Assembly: GCA_028015205.1 (NCBI GenBank)
Contig: CM051514.1
Span: 29,652,150 to 29,716,149 of the forward strand
Source of the DNA: Mytilisepta virgata
Taxonomy: Eukaryota > Mollusca > Bivalvia > Mytilida > Mytilidae
Direction of reading: 5' to 3'
Length of the DNA: 64,000 nt
Shown: positions 46,092-58,245 of the stretch, one piece after another
Layout of the letters: every line of letters starts with the position of its first letter
Position numbering within the stretch: the stretch's first letter is position 1
Translations under genes and position numbers: made by a program
Notes under the pieces: model-generated
Database searches by the model: none
What the model was told of the DNA's origin: nothing
What the model saw: only the letters and a program-made list of their open reading frames with translations

Positions 46092-46478
46092 TTAAGGATG
46101 TTCGCTGGTCATGTTTTTGAATTTTTTGTCAGATGTTCAGAATCATCTGGTTTTATCCATTTGAATTCCATACATTATTTTCCCTGCTAACACCCATTTT
46201 TCTTTTCATAAATCTTTTGCATGCAGAATAACAAGCCATTTGTGAAAATGTTATAAAATCCTTGTTATGATTTTTATGAAATAAAACTTATCAATGATAA
46301 AGCTATATACAATCAAGAGAGTATATTTTTCCCGCCAAAGTTTCAATGGCTTATATCTCGAAAACAATCACAGACTTATATTTTTTTGCCGCATTAGTTC
46401 CTTTATTAACCCACTATCAATATTTACCAGTGTTATGAAAAGCTTGTTATTTTGAAACTGAGCAGCGAACATCATTAA
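46092..46478. mobile_element. TTAA-bounded MITE, copy 2
   Basis: From TTAAGGATGTTCGCTGGTC to GAGCAGCGAACATCATTAA. Shares ends and scattered interior blocks (TTTTTGTCAGAT.TTC.GAATC, GGTTTTATCCATTT) with 27176-27574, and is somewhat shorter (387 against 399 bp). Confidence 0.7.
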
Positions 46479-46479
46479 T

Positions 46480-48768
46480 TATTTACCTGCCAAAATGTTG
46501 CGGTCGTATCATGCTGAACTTTGTGAAGCCCTGTGAAGCCCTTTATTACCAATTTGAAACAACAAACTTTGTTAAACTAATATTAAAAACTGCAATGTAG
46601 CTTTCTGAGATACCGTAATAATTCATAGTTCTCGTCTTGAAGAAGCGTTAAATATTAGACACTGGACGTTTAGCAAACTACAATCAAACAATCTTTTGGT
46701 TTTATTGTATTGGTGGTTGTGTAAAACCAGCTACTTTGCAAATACAAGTCCACTCCATAACTACTAACCGATTTTTATAGTTACGTAGTTGACATTATAC
46801 TTGTACAATTCAAAGGTGTCTCAGTCTTCTTTTTTTTAGATTTCAGAGTTTTATAGTAAATCTAAGATGTCTAAATGAATATATGAGCATTTACGTTAAC
46901 ATCTTGCATAGTTTGTGTGCTATGTCTTTCGAAATAAATAAAAACTCAATTATGAGAGCACGCTTAAAGCAAACAATTACAAAACAAAATGTCAAGACAA
47001 ATACTACCCAATATTCATTTGATACACTCCAAAATTTGTATATGAAATACAAGCATAAAAGCAATGAAGGAATAAGTTTCACAACAATCGTTATGGATAC
47101 ATTGTCTAATTGAAAATGAAAGGGAAACGCGTGATTGTAAAACATGCAAAAATTTATCATTTATGGTGAAGGAACTTTTCAGACATCTAATGATCTCTAC
47201 TGTAAATACTGATGTCCTCTTGCAACAGAAAATATAAATTGTACTTATGTTAACTAAGAAGATGGCAATAAAAAGAGATTGATTTGACCAAAACTGCAAA
47301 CCATTTGACCAAAATCTGTTTGCGGTATATAGTCAAAGGGTCAATGTGTGTTGCAAAAAAATAGAAAAAGGAAAGTTCATAAGTGGAGAAATAAAAGAGG
47401 TCATTTTCACAAAAAGAAAATTTGAAGAGACCAGTTTAAGTGAATTATTGGACATATTTGCAATGAATTGTGGTTAGAATACAGGAAGCATTGTTTCAAC
47501 ATTAGAAAACATTTCTGTCAAGTTCAATTAATACAGGACAATCATACAATTTCATAATCCTTAACAAATATGATAGTGAAACTTATAGTAGCGAGTTGCA
47601 TTATATCTAACATATTTATCTTCTCATATCGAAATGAAATGTGTTACTACCCCAAAAGCAATCTATGAATCTGGAGCTCATCTTTCACTTTTAGCCTTAA
47701 AAAACTGAAATTAGTTGAATAATTTACAGAATGAAAGTAATCTGTGCCAGAATTTGTCAGAAGGATACATCTCCACTTACGAAACAATGAATAGAACTAT
47801 AAAAAAAAGATTTTTTTTTATCTCAAACTTAAAGTAGTTTGTAGTTTCCAGGATAATACATGTTTAAACATACAAACCTACATTATATCCCTAATACATT
47901 TGTGTGTACTAAACGTACATGTAGGTGATGTTTGACGTTTAAGATTTGTCGACAAACTCATACGCATTCGTGAATTGCGGTATCGTCTCTTCACTCGTTG
48001 TATATTTTGAATATTCGAAGTTAAAATTAGTTAGAATATGAATCTGAAGATATAAAACTTACAGCACCTACAGAAAACAGACAAAATTGTAAGGATCTAT
48101 GCATATTAGACCAGCGCATTCATTGTTTATTGTTTGCAAGTTGATACAATGCAAATACTATAGATCATTCCTTTAGATTTCACGGTAAGTTATTAATCGT
48201 TATAGAAGAATAAATTACTGTCTGTAAATCTCTGTCCGTAGAATAGATTTTTCATCATCAATTTAAATCGGTTTATCACTTGACAGACAGATGCAATATT
48301 AAGTCAAGTAAAACAATTGAACTTACCCGATTTTGTTTTAATCATATCTTCCCTGGAAACAAAATTATTTCGCCTATGGAATTTCCAATGATTAAGGGAG
48401 ATGCTTTTTCTTGTGAGATTTTATTAAAATTAAGTAATACATTACTGTGTTGCACCTAATATGCACAAAGCCCATATTAAATATAAGAAATAACGTTTTT
48501 CACATATAGGACAGGTCTGATTTAGTGTATTAATTTACTATTCAAATCCGAGGTATGAAAATATAATCTTCACAAACACTGACATGTTTGGTGTTTAAAC
48601 TCAACAAGATTAACTGTTTTGTAATTCTAGTGTTAAGACTTTTGAAATTCAAAAACCTCCATTGAGTTTTTCAGCCAGCAATAGTATCTATCTAGAGCTC
48701 TGCACATTTCAAATTGCAGAGAAAATTGTATCATTCTTACCGAATTTCTTGTTTACATGTACCTAAAT
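46480..48768. other. No gene seen
   Basis: Between the two candidate 3' exons of the kringle gene. Frames at 46883-47299 overlap on both strands and carry no motif. Probably intron or intergenic, depending on which anchor exon is used. Confidence 0.5.
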
Positions 48769-48960
48769 GTGAAATGTATTACTTTAGCGTTAACCAATCA
48801 AAATGCAAGATTTTAATATGCTAAATCAGGAACGATGTTCAATAGCAACATCAGGACGAGAAATAGTTCGGGTCCTGATGTTGCTATTGAACATCGTTCC
48901 TGATTTAGCATATTAAAATCTTGCATTTTGATTGGTTAACGCTAAAGTAATACATTTCAC
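48769..48960. repeat. Perfect 89 bp inverted repeat, 14 bp loop
   Basis: Arm 48769-48857 and arm 48872-48960 are exact reverse complements by direct reading; the loop is GAGAAATAGTTCGG. The outer end is GTGAAATGTATTACTTTAGC, the inner end AGCAACATCAGGAC. The transcript of either strand would fold into a long perfect hairpin. No mismatches means a very recent origin or active correction. Confidence 0.95.
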
Positions 48961-49258
48961 CGCAAGTTCTTATTTATTCAGTTTGAATTATTAAGTCAAT
49001 TCAAATTAGAACATTTTTTTAAATCAGGGGATATATCAAGACAATAAAATTCACACAAGATCTTGTCATTTCCTCGCCCGATATCAATTTTATTGACCCG
49101 ATAAGTCCTTGTGTTAGGATATTGATGCATTGTGAAATTGATAATCGCCGAATAAAATTAAAGGAAAACATCCTACAAGAAATAGCAACAACATCAGTAA
49201 CAAAAATCATAATTTACGTGGTTTTTTTTTCTGTAAAATAAATATCCGCTGCTTTCAT

Positions 49259-49515
49259 TTAATTTTTACGGGGTAACATATCCAAAATCACGATGATAAG
49301 TCCTACTAGCACAAGTATGGAAATTCCGGCAAAACCAATCGATTTGCTAGATGATCTTTGGTCGGTGGCACTTGTTTTCTTTCGTCGGTATCTTGAGGTT
49401 GTTTGTTTATCAATACGAAGAACAGCCTCCAGATATTCTAGCCTCGTCTTAAGCTCTTCATTGCTCATACTGAAGGTTGAATTATTTACCCCACAGTAAC
49501 ATGGTGGGCATTCAT
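49259..49515 (-). CDS. Kringle/LDLa receptor gene, terminal exon (coiled coil and membrane anchor)
   Basis: A TTTCCTTTCAG acceptor precedes 257 bp, of which 2 nt complete an Asp codon. The exon encodes ECPPCYCGVNNST (a Cys-rich knot with one N-glycosylation site), heptad-like LKTRLEYLEAVLRIDKQ, a basic/Ser-rich link, a transmembrane helix (IGFAGISILVLVGLIIVIL) and the tail DMLPRKN before TAA at 49259-49261. The product is therefore a type I membrane protein with almost no cytoplasmic domain; signalling would need a partner. It joins in phase to 53168. The exon at 38549-38820 is its paralog. Confidence 0.8.
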
Positions 49516-49554
49516 CTGAAAGGAAATGAAAATTCTGATTAAACTATTAGTGGC

Positions 49555-50275
49555 AAAACTAACTAGAGTCTCACCCGAGTCTGTATCGCTCATCTGGCTT
49601 TTAATAGTCCATTTGTAAGCTCTGTTGATTCTACAAGGCTATTAAAGAAATTTCAAAGTAACCTTGAAATGTGACCTCTGACATAAAAATTGTGATTCAT
49701 TTGCATACATATATGTCATTCCTTATGTGATTCCTGCCAATATCAGTTTAAATCTTTCCATTACTTCCAGAGCAAATGAAAAATTCCTTTCCCATATGAT
49801 TTCCATTGATACTTTGAACAGCCCCAGCCTTCAGGCTATCGACTGAATCTCAACCAAAAATGGAAAGTTTGAAGAGAATATCGCTGTTATCAATTCTGTA
49901 TAGTTTCAATGCATTTCATAATTCAGTTTCATGAGAGAAGATTTTTGAATATTGGCCAATAAAAATCAAAGATGGCCTCTAGCAGACATGTTGTTCATCA
50001 AACCATAACAAGAGGTGGGTTGTTGGTAGAGGTCCTTCCAAATATCATTCCTGCCAACTTTCGTTACAATCCGCCCATTAGTTTCTGTGCAATTGAAAAA
50101 AGTCTTTTCCATATCCCACTTTGAGCAGCCGCAGGTAGCGGTGAGTGACTGAATCTCGTGTTGTTTATCCAACAGGAACCAAAAGTGGATTGTTTTACGA
50201 CGTATACCTACAATGGACGATGGTTGACGGACTCAAAGTGATGACATAAGGTCACATAGCATGGAGGGATTTTCG
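49555..50275. repeat. Diverged dispersed repeat in the last intron
   Basis: From CTAGAGTCTCACCCGAGTCT to CAAAGTGATGACATAAGGTC. Two internal sub-repeats (ATTCCTGCCAA.., CC.CAGCC..CAGG..) recur at about 49730-49860 and 50040-50150. Same family as the repeat end at 40275-40405. Confidence 0.5.
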
Positions 50276-50981
50276 AAAAGTGCATTACAATAACTAACAC
50301 AGAGCAATATTAAAATGACAAATATCGTACTGCACAATATATGCACACTTCCTTGATTTACGACACATCAGTGGAGCTCTAAACGTTTGAAAACTAAAAC
50401 AATATCCCAATATTGAGAGGAAATTCAAATTCCAAAATGAACAAACGAGTAAAGCAAAAACAGAGCTTAGTACGAGGCAGAATTTTTTATAACAAGTTAA
50501 AAGTATCATTTTCAAGCTAGGTTAAATAAGATTGATGTTCACAGGGGTATCGACTCAATGGTTATAATGTATATTCTATGATACCAATTTGGCCAATATG
50601 TGCTAATTCGTCGATATGGGTGGATTACTCTTTTTTTGCTGGGAGACTCTTATCCGACAAAGATATTACCAGATCGGTTGCTAGTATGTTTATCATAAAA
50701 AAAACTATTTAAAACTTACTGCAATGGAGTTCATGTTATTTTAAATACTTTGAAGATAAGGGGTGCATGCATCCAACGTTGTTAATTTGTTTTGTTTTTT
50801 TTTGCTTGTTTTTTTATCATCCTTTAGAACAGTTTTGCATTTTAATTTGATTTTTAACATTTTGGATTAGTACAGGGGCGGTACCAGGATTTTTGAAAGG
50901 GAGCGAAAAATTTATAATTTTGACGATGTTATGCTAAAAAATCATATATATATCGAATAAAAAAATATTTTTGCGACAAGT

Positions 50982-51030
50982 GGGGGGGGGGGGGGGGGGG
51001 CGGGGGGGGGGGGGAAGGGGCGGGGTTGGG
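50982..51030 (+). repeat. Long G-tract, potential G-quadruplex
   Basis: Nineteen G, one C, thirteen G, then GGGG blocks separated by AA, C and TT. Enough G-runs for several quadruplexes on the plus strand; on the minus (gene-sense) strand the intron is C-rich here. May also be an assembly or sequencing weak point. Confidence 0.8.
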
Positions 51031-53167
51031 GATGGGATTAGTATTACGACTTTCATCATTTTTGGCCTTTATCCGCATATCTTTATTTCATCTTTCTTTC
51101 CAGGCAACTATTAAACATTCGATTTAGACAGAGTTTGTATCTCACACTTTCCACTTGAAATATTTCTTTGAGTGTTCTACACTATGAAGTACCATGCTCT
51201 GTATGTGACATATTTAATAGAATCAATATCTATCTAGTCTTTACCACGACACAATAAACACTTATTCTATATGCATTGAGTATCATAATACACATAATCC
51301 ATGGTCTAATAATGAAATAATTTTCAATCTTTCAAGAATTTTCTACAGAAAAATCTCATCCTTTCTGCCAAAATAAACAAATTTGAATTTTAAAGTAGAT
51401 AGAATTAAAAATTCGATAAATATTATCTAATAATATTTGACAAGAGGAATGATATGTGATGTAATAGTATTAAACTGTTAGTTCATCATAATTTATTATT
51501 GATACCGCATTGGTTGTAATACAATGTATTAAGGTTTCAATTTATTGTATAAACTGAATAAGTTTAAAAGGTATAAAGTCTACAAGATCCCTTGTATAAA
51601 AGTAACAAGTATTTCAAAATCTTTCACAAAACCGTCTTTTTATTAACTTTTACACGAGATGTCGATTAAATGCAAAATATATGCATAAAAACTGAGAGGG
51701 AGAATCCAAAGATGTATACTATGTTCCCTATCTATCGCGGGTTCCATTGTATCGCGCTACTAACGTTATTTGAACGTAATTTTGACGCCATCTTGAAAAA
51801 ATAAGTTCCGCGATACAGTGAGACCCCAGTATAAATTAAAACACAAGATGTTCTTATGAAAATATTAAGCCAGGGTCTAAAAAGTCGTCATCGTCATGCA
51901 ACAATCATAAATCAAGAGCGGGGAAGGACAAGAACAAAATTAAACAAACAACAGCAGCACAACACAAAAAGCCCCCCCCCCCCAAAAAAAAAAAAAAAAA
52001 CAAAAAAAAAAAAAACACCGTGAACGTGGTCCAGATGGTGGTATAAAATTCTCTGTCTAACAAGCTGTTTAAGAATTCACTAGGGCAATGTGTAAACAGT
52101 TGCTGCCTCTTATAAAACAGCCTTTGTCAAGTCCTGTATCGTAATGTTCGATCGAAGAGAAACAACAAAACTACGACAATTGAAATAGATCATATTTTCT
52201 ATGGAAAACTGATATTTCATAACGATCTACAGTAACATAGAATACAAATACACAAGAACACTAATATTAAAAACCCAAGTTTGTTATGCGTCAAGAAAAA
52301 AGTTTACCATAGTTCCAAAGTAGTTGAGATGTACAATGTACGTTTAAATCCAAGCCAACTACTGTGTGTCTTTTTTCAAATTGCAAGTGGTTTTTCTGAC
52401 AAACACCACAAACAAACGTAACGTTGCAGGATATGTGCAAGTCCTGTTTCTGAAAGTTTGATCAATGATGACTTTTGGGACATTCATAATTGTCATGATT
52501 GTTATCTTAAACGTTCAGAAATAGTATTGAAGTCTGGAGTTTTTCACCAAGAAATCAGTTGCTAAACTATGTGAGACACACAGTAGGCTTAGATAAAAAC
52601 CATATTATTATTTATTTAGTTTAAACTTATTTATTTATAGTAGATTGTGAAACAAGCCGGTTATACCAACTTATGCTGAATCGGCATTTTTGAAATTTTT
52701 CGGAATTTACATGAAAGTCTATAACGTGCTAAGGATGTTACTCTCCCTTTAAACGCGTACGACAAAGCCGTTTCTCGACACCCTTCAATGGACTATTATC
52801 GGTTATCGATATCTCTCCTAGCAAATGGTGTCAATTGGATCGCAAAAATTTGATCCCCGAGATTTTCATCCCGAACATGAATCGGACAAGCATAGTCCGA
52901 TGCGGTTAAGATTACATCATGGTGCCCTTTATATACGGTGGTTTGAATTTATGATATTTGGACATTTTGACATTTTAAATATCCCTACAATAGTTTTATG
53001 AATATCAATAACTTCTAACGTAGTTCATGTTTTTTCTTTTAATTTTGATTTTCTATGTATGTATATTGAATAACGCACGCATTCGTACATTATATGCGTT
53101 GTTCTAAAGATCAATCAGTTTTCATAGCAGCAATGTAATAATGACAAATAAACGGAAAATTACTCAC

Positions 53168-53305
53168 CCTTCACACTTGTAAGTCCATTTGTTGTGAATT
53201 CAACTAAATGTGTGTCCACTCCAGGTGCTGTTTCCGTATTTTCAAAAACTGTTGAGGTTTCTTTCGTCGAAGAATACATCGTCATTTCAGTACTCTTTTG
53301 GTTTT
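53168..53305 (-). CDS. Kringle/LDLa receptor gene, stalk exon A
   Basis: TTTTTAG acceptor, 138 bp (2 nt, 45 codons, 1 nt; phase 1-1), donor AAGG|GTGAGT. The peptide is Thr/Ser/Glu-rich (STEMTMYSSTKETST, TAPGVDTHLVEFTT), a likely O-glycosylated extracellular stalk. It joins to 49515 to give a complete Asp codon. It is the duplicate of 55469-55606, with roughly a dozen residue changes, several between Thr/Glu and Ile/Lys. Confidence 0.75.
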
Positions 53306-53428
53306 CTAAAAACATATTGAAAACATAACAATTTTACATTGCAAATAAAATTACAATTTGTTTTTACGTTGTTGTAGTCTTATCAATAAATTTAGTGGCG
53401 ATTTTCTCACAGAGATATTATACAGTTA

Positions 53429-53565
53429 TAGCATGTTGATGAGGGCGATAGATGATTTTATTGCGATGACCAAGAACACTATCGACTGAGGACGAAGTCC
53501 GAGGTCGATATTGTTATTCTTGGTCAGTGCAATAAAATCATGTATCGACCGAAAACAACATGCTA
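53429..53565. repeat. Foldback element in unit A
   Basis: TAGCATGTTG ... CAACATGCTA with long imperfect arms (GATTTTATTGC, GACCAAGAACA, TATCGAC) around the core TGAGGACGAAGTCCGAG. Copy of 55724-55860. The core resembles that of the 18.4 and 19.7 kb foldbacks (GTCCGAAGGAC in different flanks). Confidence 0.75.
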
Positions 53566-53758
53566 CCATTGCTCTTTTATTTTTCAACATCAATATTAAA
53601 TAATAATTTTTGAAAGGGCTTGATATTCAAATTAGGTCTTGAAAACAAAAATTTAATTGATACTTAACAATAAATTTTTAAACGAAATGATGTTGATTTG
53701 TACTTCTTGTTTTATTTTAAATAAAATTATAACTGTTGGAGATACACGCGTTTTGAAA

Positions 53759-53772
53759 GGGGGGGGGGGGGG
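53759..53772 (+). repeat. Poly-G run, 14 bases
   Basis: Follows ACACGCGTTTTGAAA in unit A; the matching site in unit B (about 56748) has only GAGAAGGGGGAG, so the run expanded after the duplication, or contracted in B. Confidence 0.8.
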
Positions 53773-55468
53773 CTATTGTAGTAACACATGTACAAGGTCA
53801 CAATAAGATATTGTTGATTTACTAATTCGAGTTCTATATCAATTTTCGTAATTTTTGTAGAAGTGCGAAATCCAACAATATGGACGATAACAGATAAACA
53901 TTCATCGTGAACCACGAAAAAATCATAAAAAAAACTATTATCATGAAACCACTAAATTACAGTACAAAAGAAAACAAAAGGATTGATTGATTTTCTGATT
54001 AGTGTGTAACGCCATGTCGACGCAAATAGGTCATATCATGGAGAAAGCTGGTCTACTGAATCTAAAAAAAAGAAGAAAAATAGAAGATATGGCTTAAAAA
54101 TAAAATCTTGCCTAAAAACAGAGTTAATTATTTACCAAAGTTGCAACACAAAAGGATAGGGCATCTAAAAGAAGACAAAAAACTATCTGGTTTGCTTTTT
54201 GAGACCACTTGACTGAAATGAAGATATAATTCCTACTTCGGCTATACTAGCTTATATGCCTTAAATTGTGAGGGATTGTTTAGTTATATACCCGTAGATA
54301 GAATTACAAATTCGATAAATATTATCTAATAATGTTTGACAAGAGGAATGATGTGTTTTAATATTATTAAACTGTTAGTTCATCATCATTTATTATTGAT
54401 ACCGCATTGGTTGTAATACAATGTATTAAGGTTTCAATTTTTTGTATAAACTGAATAAGTTTAGAAGGTATAAAGTCTATAAAGTATAAAGATCCGTTGT
54501 ATAAAAGTATTTCAAAATCTTTCATAAAAGCACTATTTATTAACTTTTAGACGAGATGTCGATTAAATGCAATTGACAAATAGAGAGGGAAAAGCCAAAG
54601 ATGTATACTATGTTCCAAATGTATCGCGGGTTCCACTGTATCGCGCTACTAACGTTATTTCAACGGAAATTTGGACACCATTTTGAAAAAATAAGTACCG
54701 CGACACTGTGAGACCCATTATAAATTAAAACACAAGATATTCTTGAAAATAGTAAGCCAAGAGCTGGAAAATCGGAATCATCATGCAAGTCATAAATCAA
54801 GAGCCAAGGTCAAAACTGAGGTCATTGATTTCTGCATCACATATAGCGTCATCACAAACAAATGTGACGTTGCAGAATATGTGCAAGTCCTGTTTCGGAC
54901 GTTCATAGTAGGCTTAGATAAAAATCATACATATGTATTATTATTTATTTAGTTTAAACTTATTTATTTATAGAAGATTGTGAAACAAGTTATACCAACT
55001 TATGCTGAAGCGGAATTTTTGAAATTTTTCGAAATTTCTATAACGTGCTAAGGATGTTGCTCTCCTTTAAACGCGTACGACAAAGCCGTTTTTCGACACC
55101 CTTCAATGGACTATTATCGCTTATCGAGATTTCTCCTACCAAATGGTGTCAATTGGGTCGCGAAAATGAATCGCATATGAATCGAACAATCATAGTCCGA
55201 TGCTGTAACCATTACATCATGGCGCCCTTCAATACAGTGGTTTGAATTTATGATATTTGGACATTTTGACATTTTAAATATCCCTACAATAGTTTTATGA
55301 ATATCAATATCTTCTAACATAGTTCATATTCTTTCTTTTACGTTTGTGATGATTTTCTATTTATGTATATTGAATAACGCACGCATTCGTACATTATATG
55401 CGTAGTTCTAAAGATTAAACAGTTTTCATAGCAGTAATAAGTGACATAATAAACGGAAAATTACTCAC

Positions 55469-55606
55469 CCTTTACACTTGCAAGTCCATCAGTTGTAAAT
55501 TCAACGAAACCTGTGTCCACTCCAAGTGTTGTGTCAGTATTTCCAAAAACTATTGAGATTTTTTTCGTTGATGAATACATCGTCATTTCAGTACTCTTTT
55601 GGTTTT
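55469..55606 (-). CDS. Kringle/LDLa receptor gene, stalk exon B
   Basis: TATTTAG acceptor, 138 bp in phase 1-1, donor AAGG|GTGAGT, the same length and borders as 53168-53305. The peptide contains NQKSTEMTMYSSTKK and TLGVDTGFVEFTTDGL. It joins upstream to kringle exon 58594 by completing a Glu codon and downstream to stalk exon A. Because both ends are phase 1, either or both stalk exons can be included without breaking frame. Confidence 0.75.
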
Positions 55607-55723
55607 CTAAATATATATTGAAAAAAAAACAGTTTTACACTGCAAATAAAATTACAATATCTGTTTACGGAGACCTTTCCATAAATTCAGTGGCGATTTT
55701 CTCACAGAGATATTATACAGTTA

Positions 55724-55860
55724 TATCATGTTGATGAGGTCGATACATGATTTTATTGCACTGACCAAGAACAATATCGACTGAGGACAAAGTCCGAGGT
55801 CGATATTGTTATTCTTGGTCAGTGCGATAAAATCATGTATCCACCGAAAACAACATGCTA
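55724..55860. repeat. Foldback element in unit B
   Basis: Arms CGATACATGATTTTATTGCA CTGACCAAGAACAATATCGA and their complement, which has a 3 bp ATT insertion, flank ACTGAGGACAAAGTCCGAG. Better preserved than the unit A copy. Confidence 0.8.
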
Positions 55861-57589
55861 CAATTGCTTTATTATTTTTCAACTTTCACTATTAAGTCAT
55901 AATTTTTGAAAGGGTTTGATATTCCAATTTAGTCTTTAAAACCAAAAAATAATTGATACTTAATATAATTAACAAGTTAACGAAACTTCACAATAATTTT
56001 TTCAACGAAATGATATTGATTTGTTTTGCTGGTTTTATTTCAAATAAAATTATAACGTTATGAATTATGTCATGTATTAATACAAACAAATCAATACAAA
56101 CAAACCCAAATGGATATTAAAATATTTCTATTTTTGGAAATTAATATAAACAATCTATATAGGTAACAGGTTGTAGACTCGTTGTAATTCTAATATGGTT
56201 GTTCTTGAAATCCCCAGTCTGTAAAAACTGTATATCATACTTTACCATGCTATACATTTTTTTAGTTTGTCACGCTAATCCAATAGATTTATATAGAAAA
56301 ATAATAAGGCTATTTTTGGAAATCCCGTCCGTAAAAACTGTATAGCATGCTATAAATGTTTTTCTAGTTTGTCATGTTTAATGTGCTAATCCAATAGAAA
56401 AACATGATTTATGTAGAAAAATAACAATTATGTTTATTGAAAAAAGCACACATTTATACATCAAAGATTTGAAATTTACACCATAAATAATTCAAATACA
56501 TCGTATACGCATTTGGATACGATATAATCTTGATATGAGTAACATTTGAAAGCCCAAAAGATCATGCCAGATTCGAAATTCAATAGCCGAAGTTCGAAAT
56601 TTGAAACCACACATTCAATAACTGAATTTCGAGATTCGAGATTCCAAATTCAACATCTGTTACAACCAATCAGAGGACAACTGCTAAGTTGTGAATAGTA
56701 TTTGGCCAATAAAATGTCTTTTCACTGTTGGAGATACACGCGTTTTGAGAAGGGGGAGCTATACAAGGTTACAATAAGATATTGTTGATTTACTAATTCG
56801 AGTTTTATATCAATTTTCGTAATTTTTGAAGAAGTGCGTAATCCAACAATATGGACGAAATACATATAATAATGCGTTATTAATGAAAATGTTCAAAACC
56901 AAGATAACAGATGTCTGCAAAACATTCAACGAGAACCACAAAAAAATCATCAAAAACTATTATCGTAAACCACTGAAATACAGTACAAAAAAGAAAACAA
57001 AAGGATTGATTGATTGTCTGATTACTGTTTGACGCGATGTAGATTAACTAAAAAAAAGAAAAGAAAATAGGGGAAAATAAAAAAACATTGCTCAACAATA
57101 AAATCCTGCTGAAAACAGGGTTAAGTATTTATCAAAGTTGCAACACAAAAGGATAGAGCATCTAAAAGAAAAAAAATTATCTGGTTTGCTTTTTGAGACC
57201 ACTTGACTGAAATGAAGACATGATTTCTACTTCAGCTATACAAGCTTATATGCCTAAAAGTTTGGGGGATTTTTTAGTTATATACCCGAAACTAGTATTT
57301 ACTCTTTTTATAAGAAAACACAAAATAAAGCAGGCGAAGAACTATTGTGCTTCGTCATTTAATTTGCGATGTTTTAAACATATCAAAAGAAAGTGCAGCA
57401 ATAAGCGATCAGTCTTATGATGACATTTGCAGTGCATTTAACGTATTGTGGACAAACTAAAACATGTTCTTATCGTATTTCCGTACATTTTGACGATATG
57501 CTCCAGCCTTTAGAATTTGCCGTATTACTGCACTATTACATGGAAATGATTTTAACAGACCTTAATATCACAAGAGTTTACACATAAAA

Positions 57590-58245
57590 ATGTCTCGCCT
57601 GTCGTGTATTTATAATGAAAGTGAGGTCAAGGTCAGATGACACCTGCCAGTTGGACATGTACATCTTACAATCTTTCCATACACCAAATATAGTAGACCT
57701 ATTGCATATAGTATTCGAAAAACAGGCCAAAACACAAAAACTTAACTATAACCACTGAACCATGAAAATGAGGTCAAGGTCAGATGACACCTGCCAGTTG
57801 GACATGTACACCTTACAATCCTTCCACACCAAATATATTAGACCTATTGCTTATAGTATCTGAGATATTGACTTGACCACCAAAACTAAACCTTGTTCAC
57901 TGATCCTTGAAATGGGGTCGAGGTCAATTGAAAACTGTCTGACGGGATGAGGACCTTGTAAGGTACCCACATACCAAATATAGTTATCCTATTACTCATA
58001 ATGAGAGAGAAATTAACATTACAAAAATGTTAACTTTTTTTCAAGTAGTCACTGAACCATGAAAATGAGGTCAAGAACAATGTACATATGACAGACGGAA
58101 ACTTCGTAACATAAGGCATCTATATACAAAGTATAAAGCATCCAGGTCTTCCACCTTCTAAAATATAAAGCTTTTAAGAAGTTAGTTAACGCCGCCACAG
58201 CCGCCGCCGGATCACTATCCCTATGTCGAGCTTTCAGGCCCGACA
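57590..58245. repeat. Four-unit tandem repeat of a bivalve repeat family
   Basis: GAGGTCAAGGTCAGATGACA CCTGCCAGTTGGACATGTAC occurs at about 57622 and 57770; diverged units begin near 57908 and 58067, so the period is about 140-160 bp. It closes with CGCCGCCGGATCACTATCCC TATGTCGAGC. The 95-codon minus frame at 58049-58336 lies over this repeat and is not a gene. Confidence 0.65.

Larger units (their letters stand above)
51403..54294. repeat. Intronic tandem duplication, unit A
   Basis: Begins TAGATAGAATTAAAAATTCG and ends with TATATACCCG; unit B (54295-57290) repeats the same order of blocks: GATACCGCATTGGTTGTAAT, TATCGCGGGTTCCA.TGTATC, the stalk exon, the AAGTCCGAGGTCGATATTGT foldback, CTGTTGGAGATACACGCGTT and TGCAACACAAAAGGATAG. 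Unit A has extra DNA around 51900-52400, including a C12-A17-C-A14 tract at 51972-52015. Confidence 0.85.
54295..57290. repeat. Intronic tandem duplication, unit B
   Basis: Direct repeat of 51403-54294, with its own stalk exon and foldback. It lacks about 0.45 kb present in A near 52000 and contains an extra 0.7 kb at about 55990-56700, which itself has a short internal tandem repeat (CTGTAAAAACTGTAT... units at 56218 and 56330). Confidence 0.85.
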
